Origin: Aphidius gifuensis
Taxonomy: Eukaryota; Arthropoda; Insecta; Hymenoptera; Braconidae
Direction of reading: 5' to 3'
Assembly (NCBI RefSeq): GCF_014905175.1
Contig: NC_057788.1
Location: 26,072,154-26,136,153 of the forward strand
DNA: 64,000 nucleotides
Positions 9,986 to 20,696 of the stretch are shown here, piece after piece. How positions within the stretch are numbered: position 1 is the first letter of the stretch; each line of letters begins with the position of its first letter. Position numbers and translations under genes: made by a program. Below the pieces are notes generated by a model, which saw only the letters and a program-made list of their open reading frames with translations, made no database searches and was not told where the DNA came from.

Positions 9986-12900
9986 TTTTTTTGAAAGGTA
10001 TGAGGTTCAGAGAGAAAGAAAAAGAAATGAAAAATAAAATAAAAAAATATATAAAGGTTTTTAGGGTGTAGGTGCTATATCGTCGTTCATTTTGGGACTC
10101 GATTTACGGCTTTTTAGTGTACAATATACGAATGGGGAAAACCACGCTTTTAAACCAAGAGAGAATGGGGTGTCAAAATGCCACTAGAAATAGGGTGCCA
10201 AAGACAACGACCATAGGAATTTCAAAAATTAATAACAATAATAATAAAATGAAAAAAATGTCAATGTTTATAAAACATTATATACAGGAAAATAAAATAA
10301 AAAATATATATAAATTGATGATTTGATTCATTCAAGCAGATAAAAATACATTTTTTTATTTTTGCTCTTTCAATAATTGAAGGACAGTTATTTGCCACTT
10401 AAGCATAGTAAAATTTAAAGTGAAAATAAATTTGTAATAGTGAAAATATATATAGAGTTGGAAAGAGTTCTATTCAAATTTATTTTCCTGACAATCTCCG
10501 GTTCTTCCGTATGAGCGGTTTTTTAGTATATACATAGACATTGAAATCAGATGTTCCAATGAAAAGTGCAGGTAAAGATTGTACTAAGAAGTAACACTAG
10601 ATAGAACAAAAAAAAAAATTGAAAAGATGAGGAAAATTTTTTTTATACATTTTTTTTATGTGCGCGATTCACTTGGCTTTTCCCGCGTCTTTTATTTCTC
10701 GAAGATTTCGAAATTCATTTCACGAATACGAACGGGAAATGAGCTCCTTCGCTTTCCTTATCCGCTTCATTTTTATTTTATTTTTTAAATAATTTTGTTT
10801 TATTTTATTTTTTTTTATTATCAGCGAACAAAGTTCCCTTCTTCTTCTTCGTTGGACAGACTGATTTTCTACTGTAGAAACGTGACTGCGTATAAATATG
10901 TCGATTCATAATAACACCCAATGAATACGCGATTTTTATATTCATAGAATATCTTTTTCGTGTCATTTCTACTGAATTGTCATGGAATAATAATTTCTTT
11001 TCGGTTTATTTTATTTTTAACGATAAAGTTGACTTATCAATTATCACATGTATAGATATTTTTTTAAAAATTTTATATTACCATCATTTGTACATGTTAT
11101 AAATTATAATTGTACATTTGAATTAACTAAATTGTTTATTTAAGGTAAAGTGAATGTTGAATGGTGCTTTTATTTCACTAACAAACTTGCACATCGAATA
11201 AATTGTCATATCGAGCTGTTTTAACTAACAAAAAACTGGGTTATGCATATACTTGTTTAGCACATCGTTATATACAAAGCATATTTGCAATGTTGACTGT
11301 TATAAATTCTTGTTGCTTATACATACAACATTATTATTCAATAGTTTTTGATGTTTTACGACAAAGTAATTATTTTCATTTTCCTTTAATTGCAACATAA
11401 AATAATTTAATTACTTCTAGATAGATAATACGAAATAATGTGAAAATAAAAAACAATTAAAATTATAAAGCTAAAATACTCGAAATTTTATTACTATTTT
11501 ATATCTTTTGTTTATTTTTTTTTTAAATAAAATTTATTTTTACCCTTACAAGTGTTACTATACTTTTAAACACGACGAAGCATTCAAAAAATTTGTCTGC
11601 AATAAAACCACGATAACAGAAATAAAAACAATTGAATAGAAATTGAAAAAAAAATAATAGCAACAGCAAAACAAATAAAAACAACATGTATACATATGCA
11701 TTGTTCCATGATGAATTTCAAAACTTAGTTATTTTGCTTTGTTAGTTGACTCAATTTACTTTTAATTTTGAATACAAAAAACTAATTTTCCTGAGGAAAA
11801 AAAATGTTTATATATATAAAAAGAAATGCTCTAAAATTACCGATGCAATTAATTGAAAAAGTTTCATTTAAAAATAAAATATCAAATAAACTGTGTTTGA
11901 GAATATTAAATTAATCAGCACTTGGATTATTTTTTTTTTATCATATTAAATTGTATTTTCAGAGCATCAAAGAGATTATACTCATGGGAATTTTTCATTT
12001 TGATATTTTCAACGCGTATATAAAATATTAAAAAAAAAAAAAAAGCTATGCATATTTACATTGAATGAAAATAAAAAAATTGCAAAAGTTTTTTGGCCTG
12101 TTGAAGGTTTCAGCAATGACAAAATGGAGCATTAATGAAACGAGCTATGTGATGTACATAAAAAACAAATATGAGGTATTTTGATGAGGTAAAATGAAAT
12201 ATATATATAACTAAAGATGGCTCTATCTCTATGCAAAAGGTTGCAATTATGTCGTAGCTGCACTTTATTGAATTTCAACTCTGTTAATGTTCTCTTTTTT
12301 TTTTATTTTTTTTAATTTTGTTTTAACGCGTCTCTTTGAACTGTTGGAGGTAGACCACTGTCACAAAATGAAAAAAAAAAAAAATAATAATATATATAGC
12401 TCGAAAAAAAGAGTAAATGGATCGTCAGGTTTTTTTTTTTTTTGTAAACTCTTTCTCTTTTGTTCATTTACTATTTTTTATTTATTTTAAAATCACACAG
12501 GCTTGTCCTGCGGCGTAACCGACTAACTGGCACATCGACGACTTTTGATTTGTGTATTTTTCCCTTCGATATTCCGTATATAAAATTTTTTAACGAGCCA
12601 ATTGTTTCCACTCATATTTGCCCTTCACGTTGAAAAGCCAATTATTACTCATTCAAATACGAATATAAATATAAAAACAATAAAAGAAAAAAAAAAAGTT
12701 TTTTTATCAAACGAGTAAATCACGTTTGTATCATTTTTTAGTTTTACAAACTGACCTTTTATTAGAAACCGGCAAGCCATAGAAAAACGCAAAAAAAAAA
12801 AAAAAAACAAATTAAATAAATATTTTTAAAAAAAGTCAGACAGTAGCTAGACTGAAAGTAAATGAAAAAAAAAAAAAATGATGAAAGACAAGAAAAAAAA

Positions 12901-13241
12901 TATATAGAGACAGATATATAAATGTGTAGAACAAAAAAGATTATTACGTGGACTGTGAAAAGCCTGGGTTCAAAAAAGACTGGGAAAAGTAGACGAAATG
13001 AAAACAGAGAAACGAAAGATGAGAACAATGAAATATAAAGGGGAATAAATAAAGAGATAGGTATAAATCGGACGACTTCACGCGACAAAAAAGTTTTCGT
13101 AATGCAGTAGTGGCGTACCAGATTCCAATTACAAGAATACAAAGGCACAGCCGACTACATTCAAAAGACTTTTCTATTTTTTATTTTTTTATTTTTTGTA
13201 CTCACGATAGTCACTCGTTTGTCCTCACAAAACGAGAAGAA
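9986..13241. other. A+T-rich DNA without a firm gene
   Basis: Long filler with many homopolymer runs. GC-richer patches at about 10060-10220, 10660-10760, 12490-12640 and 12930-13140 show no convincing splice-bounded frames. The long minus-strand open frame at 12762-13148 is Phe/Ser/Leu-rich from A runs and is probably noise. Confidence 0.4.
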
Positions 13242-13451
13242 ATGTCGCGGGCACAAGAGATCAGCTTTGTCTTAATAGATTGGGTTTTTCAGATGAAGTT
13301 TTTTTTTTTTTTTCCAAAGAAAGTCATTGAATTTTTTTTTTTTTATCAAGTATCCGGTGATCAAGATGATGAAGAAAAAAAAGTTTTCTATGAAATGAAC
13401 TGTGAAGAAAATTTTCAAGAGTTAATTCAACAAGTTTTTTATGGATTCTAA
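13242..13451 (+). CDS. Small ORF or terminal exon, acidic C terminus
   Basis: The frame opens MSRAQEISFVLIDWVFQ, passes through two T runs (Phe stretches) and ends with a clearly protein-like acidic tail, SGDQDDEEKKVFYEMNCEEN then FQELIQQVFYGF and TAA. A strong acceptor (T12, then atcaag) ends at 13350, so the tail at 13351-13451 is best read as the last exon (phase 1) of a gene whose earlier exons I could not find. Alternatively, the whole 69-codon frame is one small gene. Function not recognised. Confidence 0.45.
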   Translation: MSRAQEISFVLIDWVFQMKFFFFFPKKVIEFFFFYQVSGDQDDEEKKVFYEMNCEENFQELIQQVFYGF

Positions 13452-14673
13452 CTTTTTAATTTTTAATTTTTCTATTTTGTTTTTCTTACCATGTTGAAGA
13501 GTGGTGTTTAATGGTCATCTAATGTTGCTCATACTACCATGTTCCATAAGGTAAGAAGCTATATCGCATGCATAATCAAACAAATTTTTCATGTTGGCAA
13601 ATTTGTAAAATTAAGTCAACGTGATTCAGTCGTTAGTAAATCTGTAATACAAAAGTATATGTTTTAAAATTTATAAAACATGTTAATTTTTATTTTTTCG
13701 CTGTAGTATAAAACTACATATTTTTTAAATACTAATGGAAACACTCACATAACTTTTACTTTAAATGTTATGAACAATTCTAATTTCATTGTAAATTTGA
13801 AATGCTTTTTTCTTATTATTCAAATAGTTTAAAAAAAAAATAAAAAATACAATACATACACATATATCCGTTTTAAAAAATGACTATAAAAAGTGAAAAT
13901 CTTTTGACTATATTTGCCAGTTGACGAGGCAGAAAAAGACGTTAAATTTTATAATGGTACTTGAACTTTCTTTTGTAATCGCTTTTCGTTTTAATTTTTT
14001 TTTATTTTTCAACTCACTTATATATATTAAGTATTTTTTAAATTTAATGCAAAGTAATTTAAATATATTTTATTTTAGAGCATATATAATAAATATATGT
14101 ATATACTGTACAACTTTTTGCTTGATAATTGTTGGAGTACAGTGTGTGTATATCAAGAACGAGCTTTATATATACAGTGAGAAAGTTGGGGTCAGACAAG
14201 GTAGGCGTTTGACGATGGGTTTGTTGGTTGCATGGAAGCAGAGCAAGTTGCAAGTGAAGGTCTGCGGTTGTGCCGACACCAAAATTACTGGAGGGTGAGA
14301 GTTAATGGAACCTCAAGAGAAGTAAAGAGAAGTAAAGAGAACTCAGAGGTACGTTATATGTTGGTGAGTTAAGACGAACATCACCAAATGAACTGACCAG
14401 TTTGTCGAGGGGCTTTTCTACAAAATATACGTAAACTTTGATACAGTTCTCAGAAAGGACAGAATTTTGATCAACTACCAACTCTGTATTATTTAAACAA
14501 CTATTTGAAATACAATAGTACTTGTCAAAAACAAGCTAAAGTATTAATTTAATTCTAATCAACTTTAACTGATTACCATTTTTATTAATCAAAGTTGAAA
14601 TAATAATAAGTATAGCTTGCGTACATACCAAGCCAAGTTGATGTATTGATGAAAATGAATTTTATGAATTAAA
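13452..14673. other. Intergenic
   Basis: Mostly A+T rich. A GC-richer segment at about 14170-14460 ends with a short tandem repeat (agagaagtaa twice, 14316-14338). An open plus-strand frame there ends LQVKVCGCADTKITGG, but lacks a supported start. Confidence 0.4.
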
Positions 14674-14679
14674 TTTATT
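14674..14679 (-). terminator. AATAAA polyadenylation signal
   Basis: TTTATT on the plus strand (AATAAA on minus) 20 bases beyond the stop codon of the Cys/Gly-rich gene. Confidence 0.6.
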
Positions 14680-14698
14680 ATTCAATTTTTTAAATTCA

Positions 14699-17236
14699 TT
14701 AGCAGCAGCCACCATGATTCATTGAATTTTTATTTGTTCCACCGCAACATTCACCATTTCTCTTTTGGTGATTTCTTGGGAAGCAAGATTTTCCACCAGA
14801 TGAACCAGCACAGCTGTATATTTTACCACAAGAATGACCACCACATCCACCTTGGACATTGCTAGACCGACTAATATATCCAGACAAAGAAAAATTTAAA
14901 TACTATGAATTTTATGTAAAATGTAAAAAAATATTTTTATAATTTAACACAAAGTAAACACAAAACTAACTTGTTGGTTCTTTGAGAGCTACAATATCCA
15001 CCTTGTAGTTCTTGTGGATTATGACTGGAAGCTTGACCGTTAGATACACTACTACAAGGACAATTGCCCTTTGCACCTTTATTCCTTTCCTGTCTCTGGG
15101 GTTGTGTTTGCCTCTGGGATATAGTTTGTTGATGTTTATAAGAGCGACAATATGGTGATGGTGATGGTGGTGTTGATGCTGCTGCTGCTGAAGTTTTTGT
15201 TGATCTCAATGCACAAGGTGATAAGTTACTTGATTTTTTTGATGAACAACAGCAACTACCACCACCACCACCACGAGTATTTCCACCACCAGCAAGACGA
15301 CAATATTTATTATTTTTATCATTTTCAATAAATTTTTTAAAAGTATGTTGTTCACTTGAACTACTTGTTGGTTTTCTATTTTCAATAAAATTGCTACAGG
15401 CATTTTGGCTTCCCTTTGAGTCACTTTCACGACAGTAACTACGACATTCTGTTGGCTTTCTTGAATAAACCTCGGTGAAACTTGTTCTTGACATTTCTTC
15501 CAAGAATGAAGTTTGTGTGTTGGAAATTTTACAAATCTCTAGAAGAGATTCATTACCACTACTATGCAGCTTTGCTCCATTAGTGGTTTGAAACTTTTTT
15601 AACCAACAATTTAAACAAAAAAATAAAATGATTAATATCGTATTTTATGTTTGAATAGAGAAAAACAAAAAAATATAAAAAAATAAAAAGAGACTAGAAC
15701 ATATTATTAAAGTTGGATGGAGAAAAATTTTTATATAAATTATCGCAACTGTTCTAAAGACATTGATCACCTAAACCTTGTTCATTTTTTAATGTGTCAA
15801 TTTTGCCAGAAAGCGAGTTGTTTTATTTTTTGCAAAGTTTACCACAGTAATTTGTGCATCTGTGATTCATTGTTGGCTCGTTTTGATGTATTTTCATGTT
15901 ACTTTGTCTCGAGAAAAACATACTACCTACTTTTTCAATAGATTTATAAATACTAAGAGAAATAAAACCTCAATTTATTTTTGAGATGAATTTATCCCAC
16001 CGAGAAAACAGATTGACATTTTACAATATTGAATATTATTATCAGATATTTGACTTATTTTTTTTTCTTATTTTCAAAAAACTTTATACTGTCAATACTT
16101 TATACTGTCAACAGAATTTTTTTTCTTTCAAAATTGTTATTTATTAATATTAAATTATTGATTTTATTATTTGTTAAAGTGTGAGAATTGTTTATTTTTG
16201 ATTATTTTTTTCTTACTTGTATGAATATTTCCTTTTTCTCTTTATCCGTTGAATTGGTTTCTTGAAGAATGTGATCTTAAAACTGAAAAATAAACATCTC
16301 ATATTATTATTATTATAATTATTATTCTCATTTTTTATGTAGAGAGATGAACTTACCCAGCAGCTTGCTCAGCTTTTTTTTTTTTTTTTTTCTTTGACTC
16401 CAGCAATATGTAAAATCCTTGGATAAATGTTTTATTTTTTTTTTATGTTACAGATGGTAGTCATACCTTTTGGTGAATGCATTTATTTCCTGCAGAGTTT
16501 GAATTTTAAAAATGAATTTTAAATTTTATCGATAGACATAAAGATCTTTGGTTGACAAATCAATCTTATTATTTTGTTGTCTTTGAAATTACCTCATGAA
16601 ATTCAAATAAATAATTCAAGTTAAAATGAAATTCCCGATATTGATATTATTATTATTATTTTTTTTTAATGTTGACAATGCCAAAATTATTATAAATTTA
16701 TGTTTATTTAATTTTTTATTATTTTACTAAAAATTTTAATTTAATTTTGATTTATATTATTTTTTATTGGTTAACTGGGTCGAGACACTTTAAAAATAAT
16801 AAACAAGTGAATAATATTAAATATTAAAAAACCCGAAATGTAAAGATTAATGAATGTAAAGAAAAAAATATTTAATTTACAAGTTTAATGAATTTTTTCT
16901 TTATGTTTTAATCGATAAAATTTTTTTTTTTCCTAGAGTTTAAATTTCATTATTATCAAATGTACGAAAAGTCTTTTATTTTTTTTTCAATCACAGTCTC
17001 ATCTGCTAGTACTCTCACGAATTTTAAATTTCCCATATTTAATTCTCTTGAGCTTATTTTAAAGCATCCTCAAACCATTTAAACTTAATACTTTTACTTA
17101 CGACTGAAAAAATTCTTAAAATATTGATCTTTAAAATTACGTTGAATTTTATTTTTTACTTCTATTATTTTATATAATATGTTATTTGATAAAAAAAAAA
17201 AAGAAAAATGATTTTTCACATTACCGAGTCAAACAT
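14699..17236 (-). CDS. Cys/Gly/Ser-rich basic protein, six exons
   Basis: Hand model with all phases matching: 17236-17225, 16397-16357, 16282-16217, 15922-15843, 15574-14971 and 14870-14699, for 324 residues. It begins MFDS, then a Lys run and a basic segment (FKITFFKKPIQRIKRKRKYS). The long fifth exon is Ser/Cys/Gln-rich with Gly repeats (GGGGGSCCCSSKKS), Ala and Pro-Ser runs. The last exon is Cys/Gly-rich (GGCGGHSCGKIYSCAGSSGG) and ends NHGGCC. Exons 5 and 6 are secure; exons 1-4 are less so, and a second acceptor at 15594 would break the frame. The Cys-Gly-rich tail recalls insect sperm-tail (Mst-type) proteins and structural cross-linked proteins. This is a similarity of composition, not a family assignment. 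No enzyme motif or signal peptide is seen. Confidence 0.65.
16081..16112. repeat. 16-base tandem duplication
   Basis: Unit ACTTTATACTGTCAAT occurs twice back to back, with one mismatch in the last base of the second copy. It lies inside an intron of the Cys/Gly-rich gene and is probably a recent slip. Confidence 0.8.
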
Positions 17237-18354
17237 GAGATCGTATGATTTTTCGAAAACTTGATGATTGATGATCCACGTGAGCCAATGTGCAATCCAA
17301 GTTATTCACACATCATATAAGAACTGGCCAGTATACGTTTTTCCAATGTAAAAAAGTCTATTGGAAAAGGTAAAACACCTCTTCATCCATTCGTAAATCA
17401 AATAGTCCTCATTCGTCCTTCTATATTTCCCATTTATCTCCTTTCACCTTTCCGCAATCGTGACTCACGATTCCAATTGAAGAGTTTGCCTTCCAACACG
17501 TGCTTCGTATTTTAATCACAATTCTAGAAGTAAGAAAAAAAATAAATATTAAAAATGAAATCAATTTCCATTTTTTTTTTATTTAAAAAAAAAATTAAAC
17601 AAAAATTTATTCATGCGCATATATTATCTAACTGAGTCTTGAAGTGAATATATATATATATATTTTTTTTCCCTTTTTTTTATGTAAAAATAAAATGAAA
17701 TGTAAAAAAAAAAAATAAAAAATAAAAAATCTATTACGTTTGAGTAAAAGTTCTTTTTTTTTTTTTTATTCTTCTCAACTACCCTTGACTTAATTTTATT
17801 TTTTATATCGAGCTTCAAGTACTGTAGAGAGTGTTCTGAGCATTACAATTTTCTGCTTGAAATCTTTGGTCAGCTTCGTCTTGAATCGATCTTTTTAGGG
17901 ATAAAAGACGCTTTCGTACAGTGAAAGGATTGAGTCAAATGAATCATTGTAGCGAATGATAAGATTCAATGAAGTATATTTCTTATTTTATTTTTTGTCT
18001 TTTTTATTTCCTCCAAGAATACTTATTTCCACCTGATTAAATCGTCGTTGTTGCTACTGAAGTGATTAAGGGCCAAAAAAAATTCTTAAACGCACAGTAA
18101 TTATAACTTTTTTTCCTTCTTTTTTTTTTGTCGTAATTAAAGTTTAAATAAGTTTAGTTGAATCATTTAAGTATTCTTTTAAATATTTATTCAAAAATTT
18201 AAAAAATGTCATAATTAAATTTTACCTGTGATGAAATATTTCATGTGTCCATGTGTACATGTAATTTTTTATGAGTTTTTTTTATATATTTTTTGTTAGT
18301 GGTAGCCAGCATGTCATCCAACAACGTTTATGTACACATACTAACAATTTTACG
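17237..18354. other. Upstream region of the Cys/Gly-rich gene, then spacer
   Basis: The first 300 bases (about 17237-17520) are GC-richer than average and precede the inferred minus-strand start, so they are the likely promoter. No TATA box or named factor site is certain. From 17530 to 18354 it is A+T-rich filler and would include the 3' untranslated region of the next minus-strand gene. Confidence 0.4.
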
Positions 18355-19463
18355 TTATTCTCCACGTAATTTTTTTTCATCTACTCGTACTACAGCTACA
18401 TGCCTGGGCAATATAGTGGTGACCATAGCTGTTTCTTTTCCCTCTGGACAACGTGATACCTGTAAACAGAAATAATAAAATAAAAATTTTCGAGACCACG
18501 AACACGTACCATGTTGACATTCTTTCCAGATGACATTAATGACATTAAAATTAAAACAAACGGATTAAAAATTAAAAAGAAAAAAGTACCAACATTTTTG
18601 TGGTATTTAAAAAAATAATAATAAAATGTATTTAATGATACCAATAAGATTGTCAATTAATTATTAAATTGAGCAGTCAAAATTTTACATAAAATAATAA
18701 TGCAAATTTTTTTTTTCTGAATGTAAAAGCAAATGATAATAATAATATATGAGTTACTATCACAAAGTGAATATGATAACAAAAGAAAATGAGGTAAAAA
18801 AAAAAATATAATAATAACAATTAAAATCCAGTGGAATTTTAATCACTTGAATGTGAATTTCAGGAAACGTAAGGGTCATGCATTTGTAAGGCTGTATTCC
18901 CTTGGGGTACTTTTGACACTTAGGTACATATTCTGACACCCAGGTTGGTTTGTTAGAAAGTCAGTGAAACATAAGAAGCAGGTTTCAACGTTGCCCCAGA
19001 GACAACTGAGAAAAAAATACACATATCCTTGGTCACAATGCCATGGTAATTCTATTTTTTTTTGTCAGTTATTTTTGTCACTCAAAACAGTTATCGTTAA
19101 ATTTTATTTTAACTGTACAATGTTGCTAAACATTTTTATTTTTACATATAACATATAATACGTTTATTCTTTCATATAAAATTGTATATTCAGTTGTTGG
19201 ATATGTGTCAATGTTTTTTTTGAAAATATAATAATGTTGAAAACAAAAAAAAAAAAAAAAAGATGAAATAAACGAGTTTTATGCTAGGCTTGATACTAAA
19301 AAAACTGTTTTGTTTTGTATATATTTTCAACTTAATTGATAATTAAAATATTTCAATTGTTATTATGACAATACTTGACAAAACAAAACAATACTGATAA
19401 AATAAATTTACTCACCAAAAAAAGATCAAGGTCAATCATTTTTGTCCAATCTTTAATGCTCAT
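18355..19463 (-). CDS. Very short conserved-looking gene, 50-54 residues
   Basis: Coding exon 1 (19463-19416) reads MSIKDWTKMIDLDLFL and ends at a strong donor (gtgagt). The last coding exon (18459-18355), after acceptor ctgtttacag, reads VSRCPEGKETAMVTTILPRH then VAVVRVDEKKLRGE and TAA. Both are phase 0 and join directly to 50 residues. A 12-base microexon (18521-18510, NVNM) flanked by ag and gtacgt can be inserted without breaking the frame. A further non-coding exon is likely: donor gtaagt at 19556-19551, with intron 19486-19556 before the ATG exon. The amino-acid mix is that of a globular protein and the codons are not noise-like. I do not recognise the family. Another strong acceptor at 19006 inside the large intron suggests alternative exons. 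Confidence 0.65.
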
Positions 19464-19485
19464 CACCCAGTTGCTGATATATCCA

Positions 19486-19850
19486 CTTTATTTAAAAAAA
19501 AAAACAAAATATTAAAATTAAATCATAAACAAAGTTAGCTTTTTTTAATTACTTACGTGATAATTAAATATAATAAAATAGATAATTAAATTGCTCGATC
19601 TGAATCACACAGGCATAGATACAATGGCAATTTTTTTTCTCTCTCATACAGTATGAGGTTATGATGCCAAATTAATTTTGAATATTGGCGTCGTATGGTT
19701 GGTTAATTTTTCGCGCTCTTCTCCTCGGTCGGTAACATATTAATAATAATAATAATAATTAAATTTTGCGAATTCCGCCATTTGCAATACTTCCCCTGAA
19801 TTACCCCCTCTGGCGCGCCATTACAGCTCAGCGAGCTTGGGGAAAGGACG
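19486..19850. promoter_or_regulatory. GC-rich, probably bidirectional promoter
   Basis: The block between the 5' untranslated exon of the minus-strand small gene and the plus-strand duplicated unit has CG-containing words (ggcgtcgtatggttgg, tttttcgcgctcttctcc, gaattccgccatttgcaa) rare elsewhere in the window. It lies head-to-head between two transcribed-looking units. The same words recur in the second copy of the tandem duplication, so they are a conserved module. No TATA box is seen, which fits a housekeeping-type promoter. Confidence 0.5.
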
Positions 19851-20690
19851 CTCTGCGGGATATAAACTTTCGTCGTATTTATATACAATTCATAATTAAT
19901 AATCAATTAAAAATATATAATTATCTTAAAGCTTGTTATCCAAAAAACCTGTTGAAGCACAAATATTTATTAATCCAGGTAATTACTTGATAAATTTTTA
20001 CTCCAAAAAAAAAAAAAAAAAAAAAAATGACGTCATGGCTTGGGCTGTTGATTTTGGTCGCTCTTGTTTTATATTCACGTCGAGTATGTGTCATAAATTA
20101 TTATAAATTTTTTTTTATTATTTTAATCTAAATTTATAAACAATTAATTATAGTAATGTTCGGAGTGATAAATAATTATTTTTTATTTTATTTTAATGGT
20201 GTTGAGCTTTTCTATGCATATGTGTGTGTGTGTGAGTTGGCGTCCCTCACACATTCATACATCTTCCCATCATCGTCGACAGATATCTGTGTGTTTTAAA
20301 TTATTATTTTTATGTTTATTCTAATTATTTCACATTAACATTTAATAATACTATTAGTTAACTAATTTTTGTTTTATTGTTTTTTTTTTAATAGATTGTT
20401 GCTGTTTTTCGAACGCCAAAACCCAAAAAAAAAATGAGCCGATCCTGCTTCGTCTTTTGAATCCTGTCTGACTATCTTTTGACCTAATGTATGTATTTTT
20501 CTCATTTTTATATTTATTCTTATTCTATTTTATCTATATCGAATATTATGGATCTTGAATAACCTTTCAATTAATTTATTAATTAAAAAAAAAAAAAGTG
20601 AGTTTTTGTGTCGGTGTTTTCGTATGTGTGCGTGTATAAGGTGATACACACACATACAAATTTTAGTATGAGTTTTTTTTTTTTTTTTGT
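19660..20690 (+). repeat. Tandem duplication, copy 1 (unit about 1.03 kb)
   Basis: Starts near aaattaattttgaatattgg and ends in a T run after cgtgtataaggtgatacac. The next copy begins about 1,034 bases later with the same order of landmarks: the GC-rich promoter words, ggggaaaggacgctc, the gacgtcatggcttgggctg exon, a donor, an intron with a gttggcgtccctcacaca hairpin, an acceptor and a short terminal exon. The copies are clearly diverged, more in the A+T-rich parts than in the promoter and exons. Confidence 0.9.
20035..20471 (+). CDS. Putative micropeptide gene, copy 1
   Basis: Exon 1 (20035-20083) reads MAWAVDFGRSCFIFTS and ends at donor gtatgtg. Exon 2 starts at 20395 after a T9-aatag acceptor and ends at TGA, 20469-20471; together 41 residues. 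Exon 2 carries one extra A at the acceptor compared with copy 2. Without it the frame would read VAVFRTPKPKKK, matching copy 2. So copy 1 is either frameshifted or uses a different tail. An ATG eight bases upstream opens another frame (MTSWLGLLILVALVLY) that looks like a signal peptide, but base differences between the copies do not favour that frame. The product is unknown and may be a non-coding RNA instead. Confidence 0.35.
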
Positions 20691-20696
20691 TTTATG

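Noticed and set aside
12762..13148. 128-codon minus-strand open frame
   Set aside because: Built from A runs giving Phe/Ser/Leu blocks; no start context, domain or splice support.
16457..16480. Possible 23-base microexon (EINAFTK) of the Cys/Gly-rich gene
   Set aside because: Has acceptor ctgcag and donor gtatga, but its phase cannot join the next exon without breaking the frame.
19703..19990. Opposing open frames over the GC-rich promoter of copy 1
   Set aside because: The second copy does not keep either frame open, whereas promoter-type words are kept.
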